Counted from the stretch's first letter, positions 52,138-62,236 are shown. The stretch: 64,000 nt of DNA from an uncultured Paracoccaceae bacterium (GCA_937924905.1 CALDUK010000006.1:1-64000), one strand, 5' to 3'. Made by a program: numbers and translations. The notes: generated from the letters alone by a model not told the origin.

Positions 52138-53409
52138 ATGGATCATTTTCTTTACAGAAACGGCGTTCTTCATGCCGAAGATGTACCCATTCCCGACATC
52201 GCGTCCGAGGTCGGCACGCCGTTTTATGTCTATTCCACAGCGACCCTGACGCGGCACTTCAAGCTGTTTGACGAAGCGCTTGCGCCTTTGGAGCATCTTG
52301 TCTGCTATGCAATGAAAGCGAATTCAAACCAGGCTGTGTTGCGGCTTATGGCATCCCTGGGCGCTGGCGTTGATGTCGTATCAGGGGGCGAGTATCGCCG
52401 CGCCAAGGCCGCCGGCTTCCCCGGCGAACGGATTGTTTTTTCAGGCATTGGCAAAACGGCCGAAGAGATGGAACTGGCCATTCAGAGCGGTATTCGGCAG
52501 TTCAATCTTGAAAGCGAGCCCGAGATGCACCTGCTGAACGCGGTGGCCACCCGCCTTGGCAAGCATGTGCCAGTGACCGTGCGCGTGAACCCGGATGTTG
52601 ATGCAAAGACGCATGAAAAAATTGCCACCGGAAAAGCCGAAAACAAGTTTGGCATCCCAATTTCGCGTGCCCGCGAAGTCTATGCCGAGATTGCCGGTTT
52701 GCCGGGCTTGGACGCCATTGGCATTGACGTTCATATCGGGTCGCAATTGACCGACCTTGAGCCTTTTGAACAGGCCTATCTCAAGGTGGCTGAACTGACG
52801 CACGCCTTGCGCGCTGATGGCCACGACATTCGCCGCCTTGATCTGGGCGGTGGCCTTGGCATCCCTTATGAACGCTCGAATGTCGCGCCACCTTTGCCAA
52901 CAGAATATGGGGACGTGGTCAAACGTACCGTGGGGGATCTTGGGTGTGAGATTGAGATTGAGCCGGGCCGCCTGATTGCAGGGAATGCGGGTTTGCTGGT
53001 GTCATCGGTGATCTATGTGAAATCTGGGGAAGACCGCAAATTCCTGATCCTGGATGCGGCAATGAACGATCTTATTCGTCCCGCGATGTATGGCGCATAT
53101 CACGACATTATTCCAGTGATCGAGCCAAGTGCAGGGGGTGAACAGACACCCTATGACGTCGTTGGACCGGTCTGCGAAAGCGGGGACACATTCACCAAAG
53201 GCCGTGATTTACCGCTATTGTACGCCGATGACATGGTCGCGTTCCGTTCGGCAGGGGCTTATGGGGCGGTCATGTCTTCCGAGTACAACACCAGACCCTT
53301 GATTCCCGAGGTTTTGGTGCATGAGCATCAATTTGCCGTCATTCGGCGAAGGCCGACCTTTGACGAGATAATAAACCGCGATACGATACCTGAATGGCTC
53401 AAGGGGTAG
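52138..53409 (+). CDS. lysA: Diaminopimelate decarboxylase
   Basis: A 423-aa fold-III PLP enzyme, the last step of lysine synthesis. The PLP lysine is K60 in VCYAMKANSNQAVL, the cofactor glycine loop is RRLDLGGGLGIPYE, and the active-site cysteine region is VVGPVCESGDTFTKGRDLP. HVRDLPP-type features are absent, as expected. The N-terminus DHFLYRNGVLHAEDVPIPDIA fits alphaproteobacterial LysA. GGAAAG precedes the ATG. The 89-base gap upstream holds no LptM-like small lipoprotein gene, often found before lysA in other proteobacteria. Confidence 0.95.
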   Translation: MDHFLYRNGVLHAEDVPIPDIASEVGTPFYVYSTATLTRHFKLFDEALAPLEHLVCYAMKANSNQAVLRLMASLGAGVDVVSGGEYRRAKAAGFPGERIVFSGIGKTAEEMELAIQSGIRQFNLESEPEMHLLNAVATRLGKHVPVTVRVNPDVDAKTHEKIATGKAENKFGIPISRAREVYAEIAGLPGLDAIGIDVHIGSQLTDLEPFEQAYLKVAELTHALRADGHDIRRLDLGGGLGIPYERSNVAPPLPTEYGDVVKRTVGDLGCEIEIEPGRLIAGNAGLLVSSVIYVKSGEDRKFLILDAAMNDLIRPAMYGAYHDIIPVIEPSAGGEQTPYDVVGPVCESGDTFTKGRDLPLLYADDMVAFRSAGAYGAVMSSEYNTRPLIPEVLVHEHQFAVIRRRPTFDEIINRDTIPEWLKG

Positions 53410-53442
53410 GCATCCTCCGCCTCGGCCCTATCTGTTAGGCGT

Positions 53443-56055
53443 ATGACGGTTACGCGTGATCTTCCCGAACAGGCTAAAAAGCGGCTGCGATGGCCGCTGC
53501 GTTTAACCTATGCCGGTATGATCGCCGAAGCCCTTGTTCGGTCTTTCTGGCCACTTTGGACAATTCTGCTGGTCGTTATGGCGGCTTTGATGCTGGGCCT
53601 GCACGAAGCACTCAGTCTGGAAGCGCTTTGGGGGCTAGGCATCACTGTCGGAAATGGGGTTCTGGTCAGCCTTATTTGGGGCGCGCGCAACCTTTCCTGG
53701 CCAAAGTGGGATCAAGCGGCCGCTCGTGTTGACGACACATTGCCCGAGCGTCCGATCGCCGCGCTGGGCGATACTCAGGCAATTGGCCAAGGCGACGCGG
53801 CATCGGAAGCCGTATGGCAGGCGCATGTCGCGCGCATGTCAGACCGCCTTAAGGGGGCAAAAGCCGCCGAGCCGGATTTAAGATTGTCCATGCTTGATCG
53901 GTTTGGATTGCGGTATATGGCGCTTTTGGCCTTTGTGGTTGCGTTGATATTCGGGTCGCTCTTGCGCGTGGCGACACTTGCCGAAGTGGGGTCGGACGGG
54001 TCAGCATTGGCCGCAGGCCCGGCATGGGAAGGCTGGGTTGAGCCGCCGCTGTATACCGGCAAGCCTAGCCTCTATCTTAACGATATCGATCAACCGCGGT
54101 TCAGCGTACCCGCCGGATCGCGCGTCAGCATTCGGTTTTATGGCGGCGTTGGTGATCTGACCCTGCACGAAACAGTGTCCGGGCGCACATCCGATGTGCC
54201 ACTGGCCACGGACCCTGCGCATAACTTCGAAATCCTCGACAGCGGCGAAATTCGTATCGAAGGCGCTGGTGGACAGGCATGGTCCATTCAAGCGGACGGA
54301 GACGTACCACCTGCCATCGAATTTGAAAGTGCCTTGGCGCAAGGCGAAGGTGGGCGCATGGAAGCGCCGTTTCTGGCAAGCGACGACTATGGTGTTGTCG
54401 GTGGACGCCTTGAGATCACGCTTGACACAGACCAGGTTGACCGGCGCTATGGGTTGGTTCCCGACCCCGAGCCACGCGAAACCATCATCCTTGATCTGCC
54501 GATGACAATATCGGGCGACCGGACCGAGTTCAGTGAAGTCGTGATTGAGGATTTCTCAAAGCACCCTTGGGCGAATTTGCCGGTGAAAGCGCAGCTTTTC
54601 GCGGTAGATGCGGCCGAACAACAAGGCAAGTCAGACCCGCAGTCGGTAACACTGCCCGGGCGCCGGTTTTTCGACCCGCTTGCGAAAGCAGTCGTCGAAC
54701 AGCGGCGTGACTTGCTGTGGAACCGTCAGAATGCGCCCCGCGTCGCACAAATTCTGCGCGCTGTGTCTTTCACGCCAGCCGATATATTCCGTTCGGAAAC
54801 GATCTATCTAAAGCTGCGCTTCGCGGTCCGTCGTCTGGAAACGCGTGTTTCGCTTGAACGTCTGGATGACGAAATCATCAACGAACTGGCCGATGTTCTT
54901 TGGGATCTCGCCATCGAGTTGGAAGAAGGCGATCTTTCGGATGCGTTGGAACGACTGCGCCGCGCGCAAGACCGTTTAAGCGAAGCCATCGAAAACGGGG
55001 CCACAGATGATGAAATCGCGGCCTTGATGCAGGAATTGCGCGAGGCAATGCAGGACTATATGCGCCAGCTTGCCGAGCAAAGCGACCCGTCGCAGCAACA
55101 AGAGCAGGCCCAGGGCGAGACACAAGAGATGTCTCAGCAAGATTTGCAGGACATGCTCGACCGGCTTCAAGAATTGATGGAACAAGGCCGAACCGCCGAA
55201 GCTCAGCAATTGTTGGAACAGTTGCGTCAGATGATGGAAAATATGCAAGTCACGCAAGGCCAAGGTCAAGGGCAGCAAAGCCCCGGCGAACAGGCCATGG
55301 AAGGTTTGGCCGAAACGTTGCGGCAACAACAAGGCTTGTCCGACGAAGCCTTCCGCGATCTGCAAGAACAGTTCAACCCGGACGCGCAGCATGGTCAGTC
55401 GCAGCAGAACGAAGGTCGCAGCGGTGACCAAGGCCGGGGCCAGCAACACAGCGAAGGCCAACAACAAGGTCAGGGCCAGCCCGGCGGAGAGGGCGAGCAA
55501 CGCCAGCAAGGGCAAGGCCAGCAACCCGGTGAACAGCGCCAAGGCGAGGGGGCTGAAGGCTCGCTTGCAGATCGCCAACAGGCGTTGCGCCAGGAATTGA
55601 ACCGCCAGTTGCAAAACGTGCCCGGAGCAGAAACACCGGAAGGCGACGCTGCGCGCGAGTCGCTGGGACGGGCAGGCGAAGCGATGGACCGCGCCGAAGA
55701 TGCGCTGCGTGAAGATGACTTTGCTGGTGCGCTCGACAGTCAATCAGAAGCCATGGAAGCCCTTCGCGAAGGCATGCGCGACCTTGCCGAACAAATGGCC
55801 GGAGACCAGCAACAGCCGCAGAACGGTCAGCAAGGCCAGCAAACCGGTGAAGCAAACCAGAATGAAACGCGCGATCCATTGGGGCGCGATGTCGGGCAAA
55901 ACGGACGTATCGGCACCGATGAAAGCCTGCTACAGGGCGAAGATGTCTATCGCCGCGCCCGCGAATTGCTGGACGAAATTCGCCGTCGTTCGGGCGATCA
56001 GCAGCGCCCGACAGAAGAATTGGAATATCTGAAACGCCTGCTAGACCGCTTCTAG
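53443..56055 (+). CDS. TIGR02302/DUF4175 membrane protein with long Gln-rich region
   Basis: An 870-aa protein. Three spans lie in the first 185 residues (SFWPLWTILLVVMAALMLGL; LWGLGITVGNGVLVSLIWGA; YMALLAFVVALIFGSLLRV). A beta-rich extracytoplasmic domain follows (about 200-420, GWVEPPLYTGKPSLYLN, then EFESALAQGEGGRMEAPFLASDDYGVVGG). Residues about 465-560 are helical. From about 545 to 700 and again near 790-820 the sequence is dominated by Gln with Gly and Glu. It ends RPTEELEYLKRLLDRF. The family is conserved in alphaproteobacteria but has no assigned function; an envelope role is inferred. It is convergent with the zinc-ribbon gene, 2 bases apart. Confidence 0.9.
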   Translation: MTVTRDLPEQAKKRLRWPLRLTYAGMIAEALVRSFWPLWTILLVVMAALMLGLHEALSLEALWGLGITVGNGVLVSLIWGARNLSWPKWDQAAARVDDTLPERPIAALGDTQAIGQGDAASEAVWQAHVARMSDRLKGAKAAEPDLRLSMLDRFGLRYMALLAFVVALIFGSLLRVATLAEVGSDGSALAAGPAWEGWVEPPLYTGKPSLYLNDIDQPRFSVPAGSRVSIRFYGGVGDLTLHETVSGRTSDVPLATDPAHNFEILDSGEIRIEGAGGQAWSIQADGDVPPAIEFESALAQGEGGRMEAPFLASDDYGVVGGRLEITLDTDQVDRRYGLVPDPEPRETIILDLPMTISGDRTEFSEVVIEDFSKHPWANLPVKAQLFAVDAAEQQGKSDPQSVTLPGRRFFDPLAKAVVEQRRDLLWNRQNAPRVAQILRAVSFTPADIFRSETIYLKLRFAVRRLETRVSLERLDDEIINELADVLWDLAIELEEGDLSDALERLRRAQDRLSEAIENGATDDEIAALMQELREAMQDYMRQLAEQSDPSQQQEQAQGETQEMSQQDLQDMLDRLQELMEQGRTAEAQQLLEQLRQMMENMQVTQGQGQGQQSPGEQAMEGLAETLRQQQGLSDEAFRDLQEQFNPDAQHGQSQQNEGRSGDQGRGQQHSEGQQQGQGQPGGEGEQRQQGQGQQPGEQRQGEGAEGSLADRQQALRQELNRQLQNVPGAETPEGDAARESLGRAGEAMDRAEDALREDDFAGALDSQSEAMEALREGMRDLAEQMAGDQQQPQNGQQGQQTGEANQNETRDPLGRDVGQNGRIGTDESLLQGEDVYRRARELLDEIRRRSGDQQRPTEELEYLKRLLDRF

Positions 56056-56057
56056 GC

Positions 56058-57134
56058 TTAGTTGCCGATCAGACCCTGCACCCAATCGCGAAGCGCATTC
56101 GCATGATCTACATAAGACATCAGCCCCGGTTCTGTATTCGGCAGGGCACGCGCGATGGCTGGAGCCTGTGCATAAGCAAAAATGGCCGCAAGCACGGCGA
56201 ACAGAACCAGAAAAAATCCTACACGAAAGCCCGAGCGGCGACGGCTTTCTAAATCCACAGCTTTCTTGGGTTTCAGGGTCGAATTGATCTCGTCGATATC
56301 AGGCAGAAGATCGCGACGCGGTTCTTCATATGCGTCATTCTCTTCATGCGGAATCTTTGTGCTGCGGGGTGGTTCGTCGGGGGACGCTGCGTCCTGATTG
56401 TCCGTCTCTTCGCCCATATGGGCCATACGGGCCCGCAACGCGCGCGACGGCGTATTGCGCTTTCGAATGGTGTCTAGACCCAAGTCCGTCTGGGTTTCTA
56501 TCGTTTCTGACGGTGGCGCGCGGCGCTGGGACAATTCGCGGGCAGCTTCTTCCCGCAAAATATCAAGATCGGCCGCATCTGCCGGACGCCGCCCGCCTGT
56601 GGGATTGGCCGCTGCTTCGCGCGCCCGACCCGCCGCTGCCGCAATCGCTGCACTGGCTGCGACAAAACGGTCACTTTCTTCAGTGTCTCGGTCTTCGTTG
56701 GTGTCTTCCGGGCGCTCGTCGAACCCGCCGTCTGTGTTTTCTTCGACGTCAGCGTCGGTGTCTTCTTCAACGTCAACGTCAACGTCAACGTCGGTGTCCA
56801 AAGCCGATTCATCTGGGTCATCTTCGTCAAAGTCGTTAGGCTCGGACGTCACGGTTTCAGAGGGTTCAGAAAAGTCGTTTTCGGTCTCAACCGTATCCGG
56901 TTCAGCAAAATCGGTGTCTTCCGCTTTTGCGTCGTCTGGTCCAAAGCCTTCGCCATCGTCGAACGACGGATCTATCGCGCTTTCTTCGGGTGTTGCTTCG
57001 TCCGTGTCGGACAGCCCCGGAAGTTCAAACCATGTGTGACCGCAGTTCGAGCACTGAACATCGCGCCCTTCCGCCGGGATCATCGACACGTCAATTTCAT
57101 ATTGCGCGCTACAATTTGGACAAACCAGCCGCAT
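56058..57134 (-). CDS. Zinc-ribbon (MJ0042-type) membrane protein with acidic linker
   Basis: A 358-aa protein. The N-terminal zinc-ribbon has C5 and C8 in CPNCSAQYEI and C28 and C31 in CSNCGHTWFELP, the MJ0042 pattern. A long Asp/Glu/Val-rich low-complexity region runs from about 42 to 155, including a DVDVDVDVEE run. A basic segment follows (about 175-300). One span (VGFFLVLFAVLAAIFAYAQA, about 305-324) near the C-terminus anchors it, leaving a short tail outside. It may sense or organise something at the membrane; no function is known to me. It diverges from ftsEX. Confidence 0.82.
   Translation of the reverse strand: MRLVCPNCSAQYEIDVSMIPAEGRDVQCSNCGHTWFELPGLSDTDEATPEESAIDPSFDDGEGFGPDDAKAEDTDFAEPDTVETENDFSEPSETVTSEPNDFDEDDPDESALDTDVDVDVDVEEDTDADVEENTDGGFDERPEDTNEDRDTEESDRFVAASAAIAAAAGRAREAAANPTGGRRPADAADLDILREEAARELSQRRAPPSETIETQTDLGLDTIRKRNTPSRALRARMAHMGEETDNQDAASPDEPPRSTKIPHEENDAYEEPRRDLLPDIDEINSTLKPKKAVDLESRRRSGFRVGFFLVLFAVLAAIFAYAQAPAIARALPNTEPGLMSYVDHANALRDWVQGLIGN
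56767..56790. repeat. Hexanucleotide tandem repeat inside the zinc-ribbon gene
   Basis: Four perfect copies of TCAACG in a row, on the plus strand, encode Asp-Val repeats on the minus strand. Being six bases long, gain or loss of copies would keep the frame and only change linker length. Confidence 0.8.
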
Positions 57135-57283
57135 ATCGCTTCCTTCGCCTGACCCTTGTGCCCATTCGGGCTGTGTTTCTTGCCTTTTGGCGTTTTAACA
57201 CCTCGCGACCGCAACGGGAAGCCGCACCGTTGAACCTTGAGCCCAACTGAGGCACAAGCAGAAAAAACACGTGGAGAGGCGGC

Positions 57284-57958
57284 TTGATCGAGCTGAACAA
57301 TGTCGCAATGAGCTATGGCGGACGCGCTTTGTTCGAAAACGTGTCGCTTTTGTTGCCCGAAGGTAGTTTTCACTTTCTGACGGGACCGTCAGGGGCGGGT
57401 AAAACGACGTTGCTCAAACTTTGTTCGCTGCAACTCAAAGCCAGCACCGGTCAGGTCAAGCTTTTGGGCCGCCCCACGGACGATTTGGATCGCAACCAAG
57501 TGGCGGCTTTTCGCCGTCAGATAGGCGTCGTGCATCAAGACAGCCGGTTTGTGGATCATCTCAGCGTTCAGGAAAACGTTCTTCTACCACTTGCCGTCAG
57601 TCATAAAGCGACGACCGACGCCAATGATGTCAGTGATTTGCTTGGCTGGGTTGGACTGGATCATGTCGCTGCCCGCATGCCGCCCGAACTGTCGGGTGGC
57701 GAACGTCAACGCGCAGCTTTGGCCCGCGCCATCATCCAATCGCCCGAGATTATTTTGGCGGATGAACCTACAGGCAATGTCGATTGGGACATGTCGCTGC
57801 GCCTGCTTGATCTGCTGATTGAACTTAACCGTTTGGGCAAAACCGTTCTGTGTGCGACCCATGACCTGAACCTGATCCGGCAAGCGAAATCACGCATTCC
57901 GGTCCGCGTGCTTCGGATACGCGACGGTGGTGTAACGGCAGCCGGGGCTGATCTGTGA
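57284..57958 (+). CDS. ftsE: Cell division ABC ATPase FtsE, TTG start
   Basis: A 224-aa ATPase. Walker A is GPSGAGKT (34-41), the signature is PPELSGGERQRAALARAI and Walker B is IILADEPTGNVD. With FtsX it couples ATP hydrolysis to septal peptidoglycan hydrolase activation. The start is TTG at 57284: GGAGAGG lies five bases upstream and the N-terminus IELNNVAMSYGG aligns with other FtsE. Its stop overlaps the ftsX GTG start (GTGA), giving coupled synthesis. Confidence 0.94.
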   Translation: MIELNNVAMSYGGRALFENVSLLLPEGSFHFLTGPSGAGKTTLLKLCSLQLKASTGQVKLLGRPTDDLDRNQVAAFRRQIGVVHQDSRFVDHLSVQENVLLPLAVSHKATTDANDVSDLLGWVGLDHVAARMPPELSGGERQRAALARAIIQSPEIILADEPTGNVDWDMSLRLLDLLIELNRLGKTVLCATHDLNLIRQAKSRIPVRVLRIRDGGVTAAGADL

Positions 57959-58842
57959 CGCGATTGCAAAACCTTCTTTTGGGCGACACGACCGCCAATC
58001 GGGTTGTCCCGCCGTCCGGCTTTACGGCGTCGCTGACCGTGATCAGTTCGGCTGCCATGGCGTTTCTTGCAGTCTTTGCCATCTCATTGTTCCTTGCGGC
58101 CGGCGAATTGTCGAACCGATGGGAAGCCGAGCTTAGCGGAACCGCCACCATACGCCTGCCTGTGTCGGAAACCATCGACGACCAAGTCACGAATGTTCTG
58201 GCCGCGCTGGATCAAACCCCGGGCATCGTATCCGCCCGCCGGATCGACGACAGCGAACAGCTTGCCTTGCTGGCCCCCTGGTTTGGTCAGGATATCCCCT
58301 TGGGCAAACTTCGGCTGCCCGTTTTGATCGAAGTAGAAGAAACGCAAGCTGGCCCAGACGTTGAAGGGCTTTCAAACCGCCTTGCCGCCGAAGCACCGGG
58401 CGCTGTCTATGACAATCACAGCCGGTGGCGCATTCCGTTGGTCGAAGCGGCGGATCGACTGCGCAATCTGGCGCTTATTTCGCTTCTGTTGATTGCATCG
58501 GTTGTGGCTGTGACCATCGCGCTTGCGGCATCATCGGCTTTGGCAGCAAACGGGCAAATCGTCGATGTTCTGCGCCTTGTCGGAGCCGAAGACCGCTGGA
58601 TCGCGAATGCCTTCACCCGGCGTTTTACCCTGCGTGCTTTGGGTGGCGCTTTCGCAGGCGCAATCATTGCCGCGATTGCTGTCGCGCTTATACCAAGTGG
58701 CGTGGACGCTGGCATCTTAAGCGGATTGGGCTTTCGGGGGGGGCAATGGCTGTTCATCCTCAGCGTCCCTTGCCTTGCAGCCGGGCTGGCGTTCTTGGCC
58801 ACCCAGATTGCGGTGGCGCGCCGCCTGAAAGAGGACGGATGA
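57955..58842 (+). CDS. ftsX: Cell division ABC permease FtsX
   Basis: A 295-aa permease with four spans: one near 30-55 (VISSAAMAFLAVFAISLFLAAG), then a periplasmic loop of about 110 residues (ELSGTATIRLPVSETIDDQV through APGAVYDNHSRWRIPL), and three C-terminal spans. The FtsX region VDVLRLVGAEDRWIANAFTRRF is clear. GTG start at 57955 overlaps the ftsE stop. Its stop overlaps the plsC start. The periplasmic loop should contact an amidase activator such as EnvC or a related peptidase, not encoded here. Confidence 0.92.
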   Translation: MTRLQNLLLGDTTANRVVPPSGFTASLTVISSAAMAFLAVFAISLFLAAGELSNRWEAELSGTATIRLPVSETIDDQVTNVLAALDQTPGIVSARRIDDSEQLALLAPWFGQDIPLGKLRLPVLIEVEETQAGPDVEGLSNRLAAEAPGAVYDNHSRWRIPLVEAADRLRNLALISLLLIASVVAVTIALAASSALAANGQIVDVLRLVGAEDRWIANAFTRRFTLRALGGAFAGAIIAAIAVALIPSGVDAGILSGLGFRGGQWLFILSVPCLAAGLAFLATQIAVARRLKEDG

Positions 58843-59558
58843 TGCAATTCCTTCGATCCCTGATTTTCAACATTCTGATCTATATCGCCATGGCGGTGTA
58901 TTCAGTGATCTTCTTTATTCCCGCGCTGTTCAGCCGGGATTGGGCTTTTAGGGCCTGCCATACCTGGTGCATAACCGTGCGTTGGCTTGCGCGCTGGCTG
59001 GTTGGTCTTGAGACTGAGATTCGGGGCACGCCGCCAACGGGTGCGGTGGTGATTGCCGCAAAACACCAGTCTTTTCTGGATATTATCATGATCTACAACG
59101 CCGTGCCGCGCGGCAAATTCATAATGAAACGCGAGCTGATCTATACACCCATGCTTGGACAGTACGCGCTGCGAATTGGCTGTGTGCCAGTGAACCGAGG
59201 CAAGCGAGGCGCGGCCATTGAGAAGATGAAACATGACGTGGAAAAAGGGCGCGCGGAACCGGGGCAATTGATCATTTATCCTCAAGGCACCCGCGTCGCA
59301 CCCGGAGAAAAGCGTCCCTACAAAGTCGGCTCTGGTGTTCTCTATGAACAACTTGAACAACCTTGTGTGCCGGTTGCTGTAAATGTCGGGTATTTCTGGC
59401 CAAAGCGGGGTGTGTTGCGCAAGCCCGGTAAGGCGGTTGTCGAGTTTCTGGACCCGATTGAACCTGGCCTGCCCGCGAAAGAGTTTATGGCAATTCTCGA
59501 AGACCGGGTCGAAACCCGGTCGGACGCTCTTTTAGAGGAAGCAAAGACGGCGCACTGA
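58839..59558 (+). CDS. plsC: 1-acyl-sn-glycerol-3-phosphate acyltransferase
   Basis: A 239-aa membrane-bound acyltransferase making phosphatidic acid. The catalytic HX4D is H76-QSFL-D81 in [15 protein letters not shown]. The substrate-binding motif is [13 protein letters not shown], and VPVNRG is motif II. An N-terminal hydrophobic anchor ([23 protein letters not shown]) is present. Two ATGs are in tandem at 58839 and 58842; the first overlaps the ftsX stop as ATGA and has GAGG before it. It is likely part of the ftsEX transcript. Confidence 0.93.
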   Translation: MMQFLRSLIFNILIYIAMAVYSVIFFIPALFSRDWAFRACHTWCITVRWLARWLVGLETEIRGTPPTGAVVIAAKHQSFLDIIMIYNAVPRGKFIMKRELIYTPMLGQYALRIGCVPVNRGKRGAAIEKMKHDVEKGRAEPGQLIIYPQGTRVAPGEKRPYKVGSGVLYEQLEQPCVPVAVNVGYFWPKRGVLRKPGKAVVEFLDPIEPGLPAKEFMAILEDRVETRSDALLEEAKTAH

Positions 59559-59614
59559 TTCTTGCGGTTTCTGTGCGCGGCGGTCATATATCGGTCGCGA
59601 CGAAAGGTGGGCCC

Positions 59615-60577
59615 ATGCAGAACTATCTTGAATTTGAGAAACCTCTGGCCGAAATCGAAGGCAAAGCCGAAGAACTGCGTGCCATGGCGCGGGCCAATTC
59701 CGAAATGGGCGTCGACAAAGAAGCGGCGGCGCTGGACGAAAAAGCGCGTGAAATGCTGGTGTCTCTATACAGGGATCTAACGCCTTGGCAAAAGTGTCAG
59801 GTCGCTCGTCACAGCGACAGACCACATTGCAAAGACTATATCGAAGCGCTTTTCACCGAATACACACCACTAGCGGGCGACCGTAACTTTGCGGATGACC
59901 AAGCCGTTATGGGTGGCCTTGCACGATTGAATGATCGACCGGTTGTGGTGATCGGCCACGAAAAGGGCAGCGACACCACGAGCCGGATAGAAAAGAATTT
60001 TGGCATGGCCCGGCCCGAAGGCTATCGAAAAGCGATACGCCTTATGGATCTCGCTGACCGGTTCAATGTGCCCGTCGTCACGCTTATCGACACGCCGGGT
60101 GCTTATCCGGGCAAGGGCGCGGAAGAGCGCGGTCAATCCGAAGCGATTGCGCGCTCAACCGAAAAATGTCTGAAAATCGGCGTTCCTCTTGTGTCCGTCG
60201 TGATCGGCGAAGGCGGGTCAGGGGGCGCTGTGGCATTTGCCACGGCCAACCGCGTCGCAATGCTGGAACACTCGATTTACTCGGTCATTTCACCTGAAGG
60301 CTGCGCATCAATCCTTTGGAAAGACGCAGAAAAAATGCGCGAGGCCGCCGAAGCACTGCGTCTTACGGCCCAAGACCTGCACAAATTGGGCGTGATAGAT
60401 CGCATCATTGGTGAACCCATGGGCGGGGCGCAACGGGATAAGGGTGCGGCAATCAAATCGGTTGGGCTTTGCATTGACGATATACTGAAACAACTGTCCG
60501 GCTTGTCACGCCAGGACCTGATCCACGACCGCCGCAACAAGTTTCTGACCATGGGTCAGTCCGGGCTGGCCGCTTAG
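59615..60577 (+). CDS. accA: Acetyl-CoA carboxylase carboxyltransferase subunit alpha
   Basis: A 320-aa subunit of the carboxyltransferase that makes malonyl-CoA. The N-terminus [21 protein letters not shown] is the standard coiled helix. The core has [52 protein letters not shown] and [15 protein letters not shown] (oxyanion hole). The ATG at 59615 follows GAAAGGTGGG. AccD is not in the window, as usual for alphaproteobacteria. The stop overlaps the DUF1285 stop by 4 bases, tail to tail. Confidence 0.96.
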   Translation: MQNYLEFEKPLAEIEGKAEELRAMARANSEMGVDKEAAALDEKAREMLVSLYRDLTPWQKCQVARHSDRPHCKDYIEALFTEYTPLAGDRNFADDQAVMGGLARLNDRPVVVIGHEKGSDTTSRIEKNFGMARPEGYRKAIRLMDLADRFNVPVVTLIDTPGAYPGKGAEERGQSEAIARSTEKCLKIGVPLVSVVIGEGGSGGAVAFATANRVAMLEHSIYSVISPEGCASILWKDAEKMREAAEALRLTAQDLHKLGVIDRIIGEPMGGAQRDKGAAIKSVGLCIDDILKQLSGLSRQDLIHDRRNKFLTMGQSGLAA

Positions 60578-61137
60578 GGTTCAGGCAATTCCGCCGATGG
60601 AATCATCGGAAAGAACTGGCCAGACGATTTAAGACCGAACCAAGACTGCCCGTCGTGATCAGCATGGCCGCCAATGTCGACCAAACGATAGAAGCTTTTC
60701 CTGTCAATCAGCGCCTCCAGCCGGTCGCGGATCAGGATATAGGGCGATGGTTCGCCCGTCTGGGCATCCCGCTCGACCCGTATAGGGTGGTCTGGCCCCG
60801 CCACTGCTTCGTCGCCAAGACTGGTCACAAACCGCAACGCGTCCCCCTCGGCCTCAAAGTCCACGGCGACGAAAGGGGCATCATCCACGGTGATTCCCAC
60901 TTTTTCGACTGGGGTGACCAGAACGTAACGATCCCCGTCTTTCCGCAGGATTGTCGAGAAAAGCCGTACCAGTTCGGGCCTGCCTATGGGTGTGCCCAAA
61001 TAGAACCAGGTGCCATCGCGGGCGATACGGATGTCAAGGTCTCCACAATCGGGCGGATCCCACAAATGAACGGGCGGCAAACCGCGCACAGATGCGGCGC
61101 GCGCACTGTCGGCCAGGCTTTCGGCGGAAATTTTCAC
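60574..61137 (-). CDS. DUF1285 family protein
   Basis: A 187-aa soluble protein matching DUF1285: [47 protein letters not shown] is diagnostic in composition and order. A two-domain beta fold is expected. The function is unknown. The start is a GTG at 61137 ([10 protein letters not shown]) without a clear ribosome-binding site. It diverges from the MoxR-DUF58 operon across 91 bases, and this adjacency recurs in relatives, suggesting a shared pathway or promoter region. Confidence 0.88.
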   Translation of the reverse strand: MKISAESLADSARAASVRGLPPVHLWDPPDCGDLDIRIARDGTWFYLGTPIGRPELVRLFSTILRKDGDRYVLVTPVEKVGITVDDAPFVAVDFEAEGDALRFVTSLGDEAVAGPDHPIRVERDAQTGEPSPYILIRDRLEALIDRKSFYRLVDIGGHADHDGQSWFGLKSSGQFFPMIPSAELPEP

Positions 61138-61228
61138 AAACTTTTGTCCGTTTCAGATTTTTGGCATTTGTAGAAGCAAACCAACTTCGCTCTACTATAT
61201 AGGTAACATATGAGCAGGAGCGACACCC

Positions 61229-62236
61229 ATGTCTGACACGCCCGATCTGGTGACCGAAATCGAGCTGCTGGGCGCCAAGCTTGGCGAAGCAAAGGATAGT
61301 ATCACCAACCGGTTCATTGGGCAGGAACAGGTGGTCGATCTTGTGCTGTCGTCGATCCTTTGCGGTGGGCATGGTTTGCTTGTCGGTCTGCCGGGCCTGG
61401 GCAAAACGCGTTTGGTCGATACGCTGTCTACCGTCCTTGGGTTGGACGGCAAACGCGTGCAGTTCACGCCAGACCTGATGCCCGCCGATATTTTGGGGTC
61501 GGAAGTTCTGGAAACCGGCGCCGATGGCAGCCGGACATTCAAGTTCATTCAAGGCCCGATTTTCTGTCAGTTGCTGATGGCCGATGAAATTAACCGGGCC
61601 AGCCCGCGCACACAGTCGGCGCTTTTGCAGGCGATGCAGGAAAAATCCGTAACAGTCGCTGGCGCGGCCCATGAATTGCCAGCACCTTTCCACGTGCTGG
61701 CCACACAAAACCCCATCGAACAAGAGGGCACCTATCCACTGCCCGAGGCGCAACTTGACCGTTTTCTGGTGCAAATTGACGTGCCCTATCCAGACCGCGA
61801 TACCGAAAGGGACATCCTGATCGCCACAACCGGCATAGAAGAGACCGAGGCGCGCGCCGTCTTCACACCGGACGCGTTGATCGCGGCGCAAAAGCTTGTC
61901 CGCCAGATGCCGGTGGGCGAAAGCGTTGTTGAGATGATCCTTGACCTTGTCCGGGCCTGCCGACCCGAAGAACCGGGCGCGTTGGACGTTGTGCGTGAAA
62001 ATGTCGGATGGGGCCCAGGTCCACGGGCCGCACAGGCATTGATGCTGACGGTCCGCGCCCGCGCCTTGTTGGACGGACGGCTTGCGCCATCGGCCGAAGA
62101 CGTCACGGCTTTGGCAACGCCTGTTTTGACCCACCGCATGGCTTTGACCTTTGCTGCCCGCGCGCGTGGTCTGGAACTGGGCGAAGTCATTCATCAAGTG
62201 ACTGATCACGTCACCCGGATCGAGGTGGCTGCGTGA
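61229..62236 (+). CDS. MoxR family AAA+ ATPase
   Basis: A 335-aa MoxR-type chaperone ATPase. Walker A is GLPGLGKT (53-60), and Walker B is QLLMADEINRASPRTQSALLQAMQE (ADEIN), followed by sensor 1 VLATQNPIEQEGTYPLPEAQLDRF. The lid domain carries GPGPRAAQALMLTVRARALLDGR. MoxR ATPases work with von Willebrand-type or DUF58 partners on metal or protein maturation; the DUF58 gene overlaps at its end (GTGA). AGGAG precedes the ATG. It starts the plus-strand operon running out of the window. Confidence 0.94.
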   Translation: MSDTPDLVTEIELLGAKLGEAKDSITNRFIGQEQVVDLVLSSILCGGHGLLVGLPGLGKTRLVDTLSTVLGLDGKRVQFTPDLMPADILGSEVLETGADGSRTFKFIQGPIFCQLLMADEINRASPRTQSALLQAMQEKSVTVAGAAHELPAPFHVLATQNPIEQEGTYPLPEAQLDRFLVQIDVPYPDRDTERDILIATTGIEETEARAVFTPDALIAAQKLVRQMPVGESVVEMILDLVRACRPEEPGALDVVRENVGWGPGPRAAQALMLTVRARALLDGRLAPSAEDVTALATPVLTHRMALTFAARARGLELGEVIHQVTDHVTRIEVAA

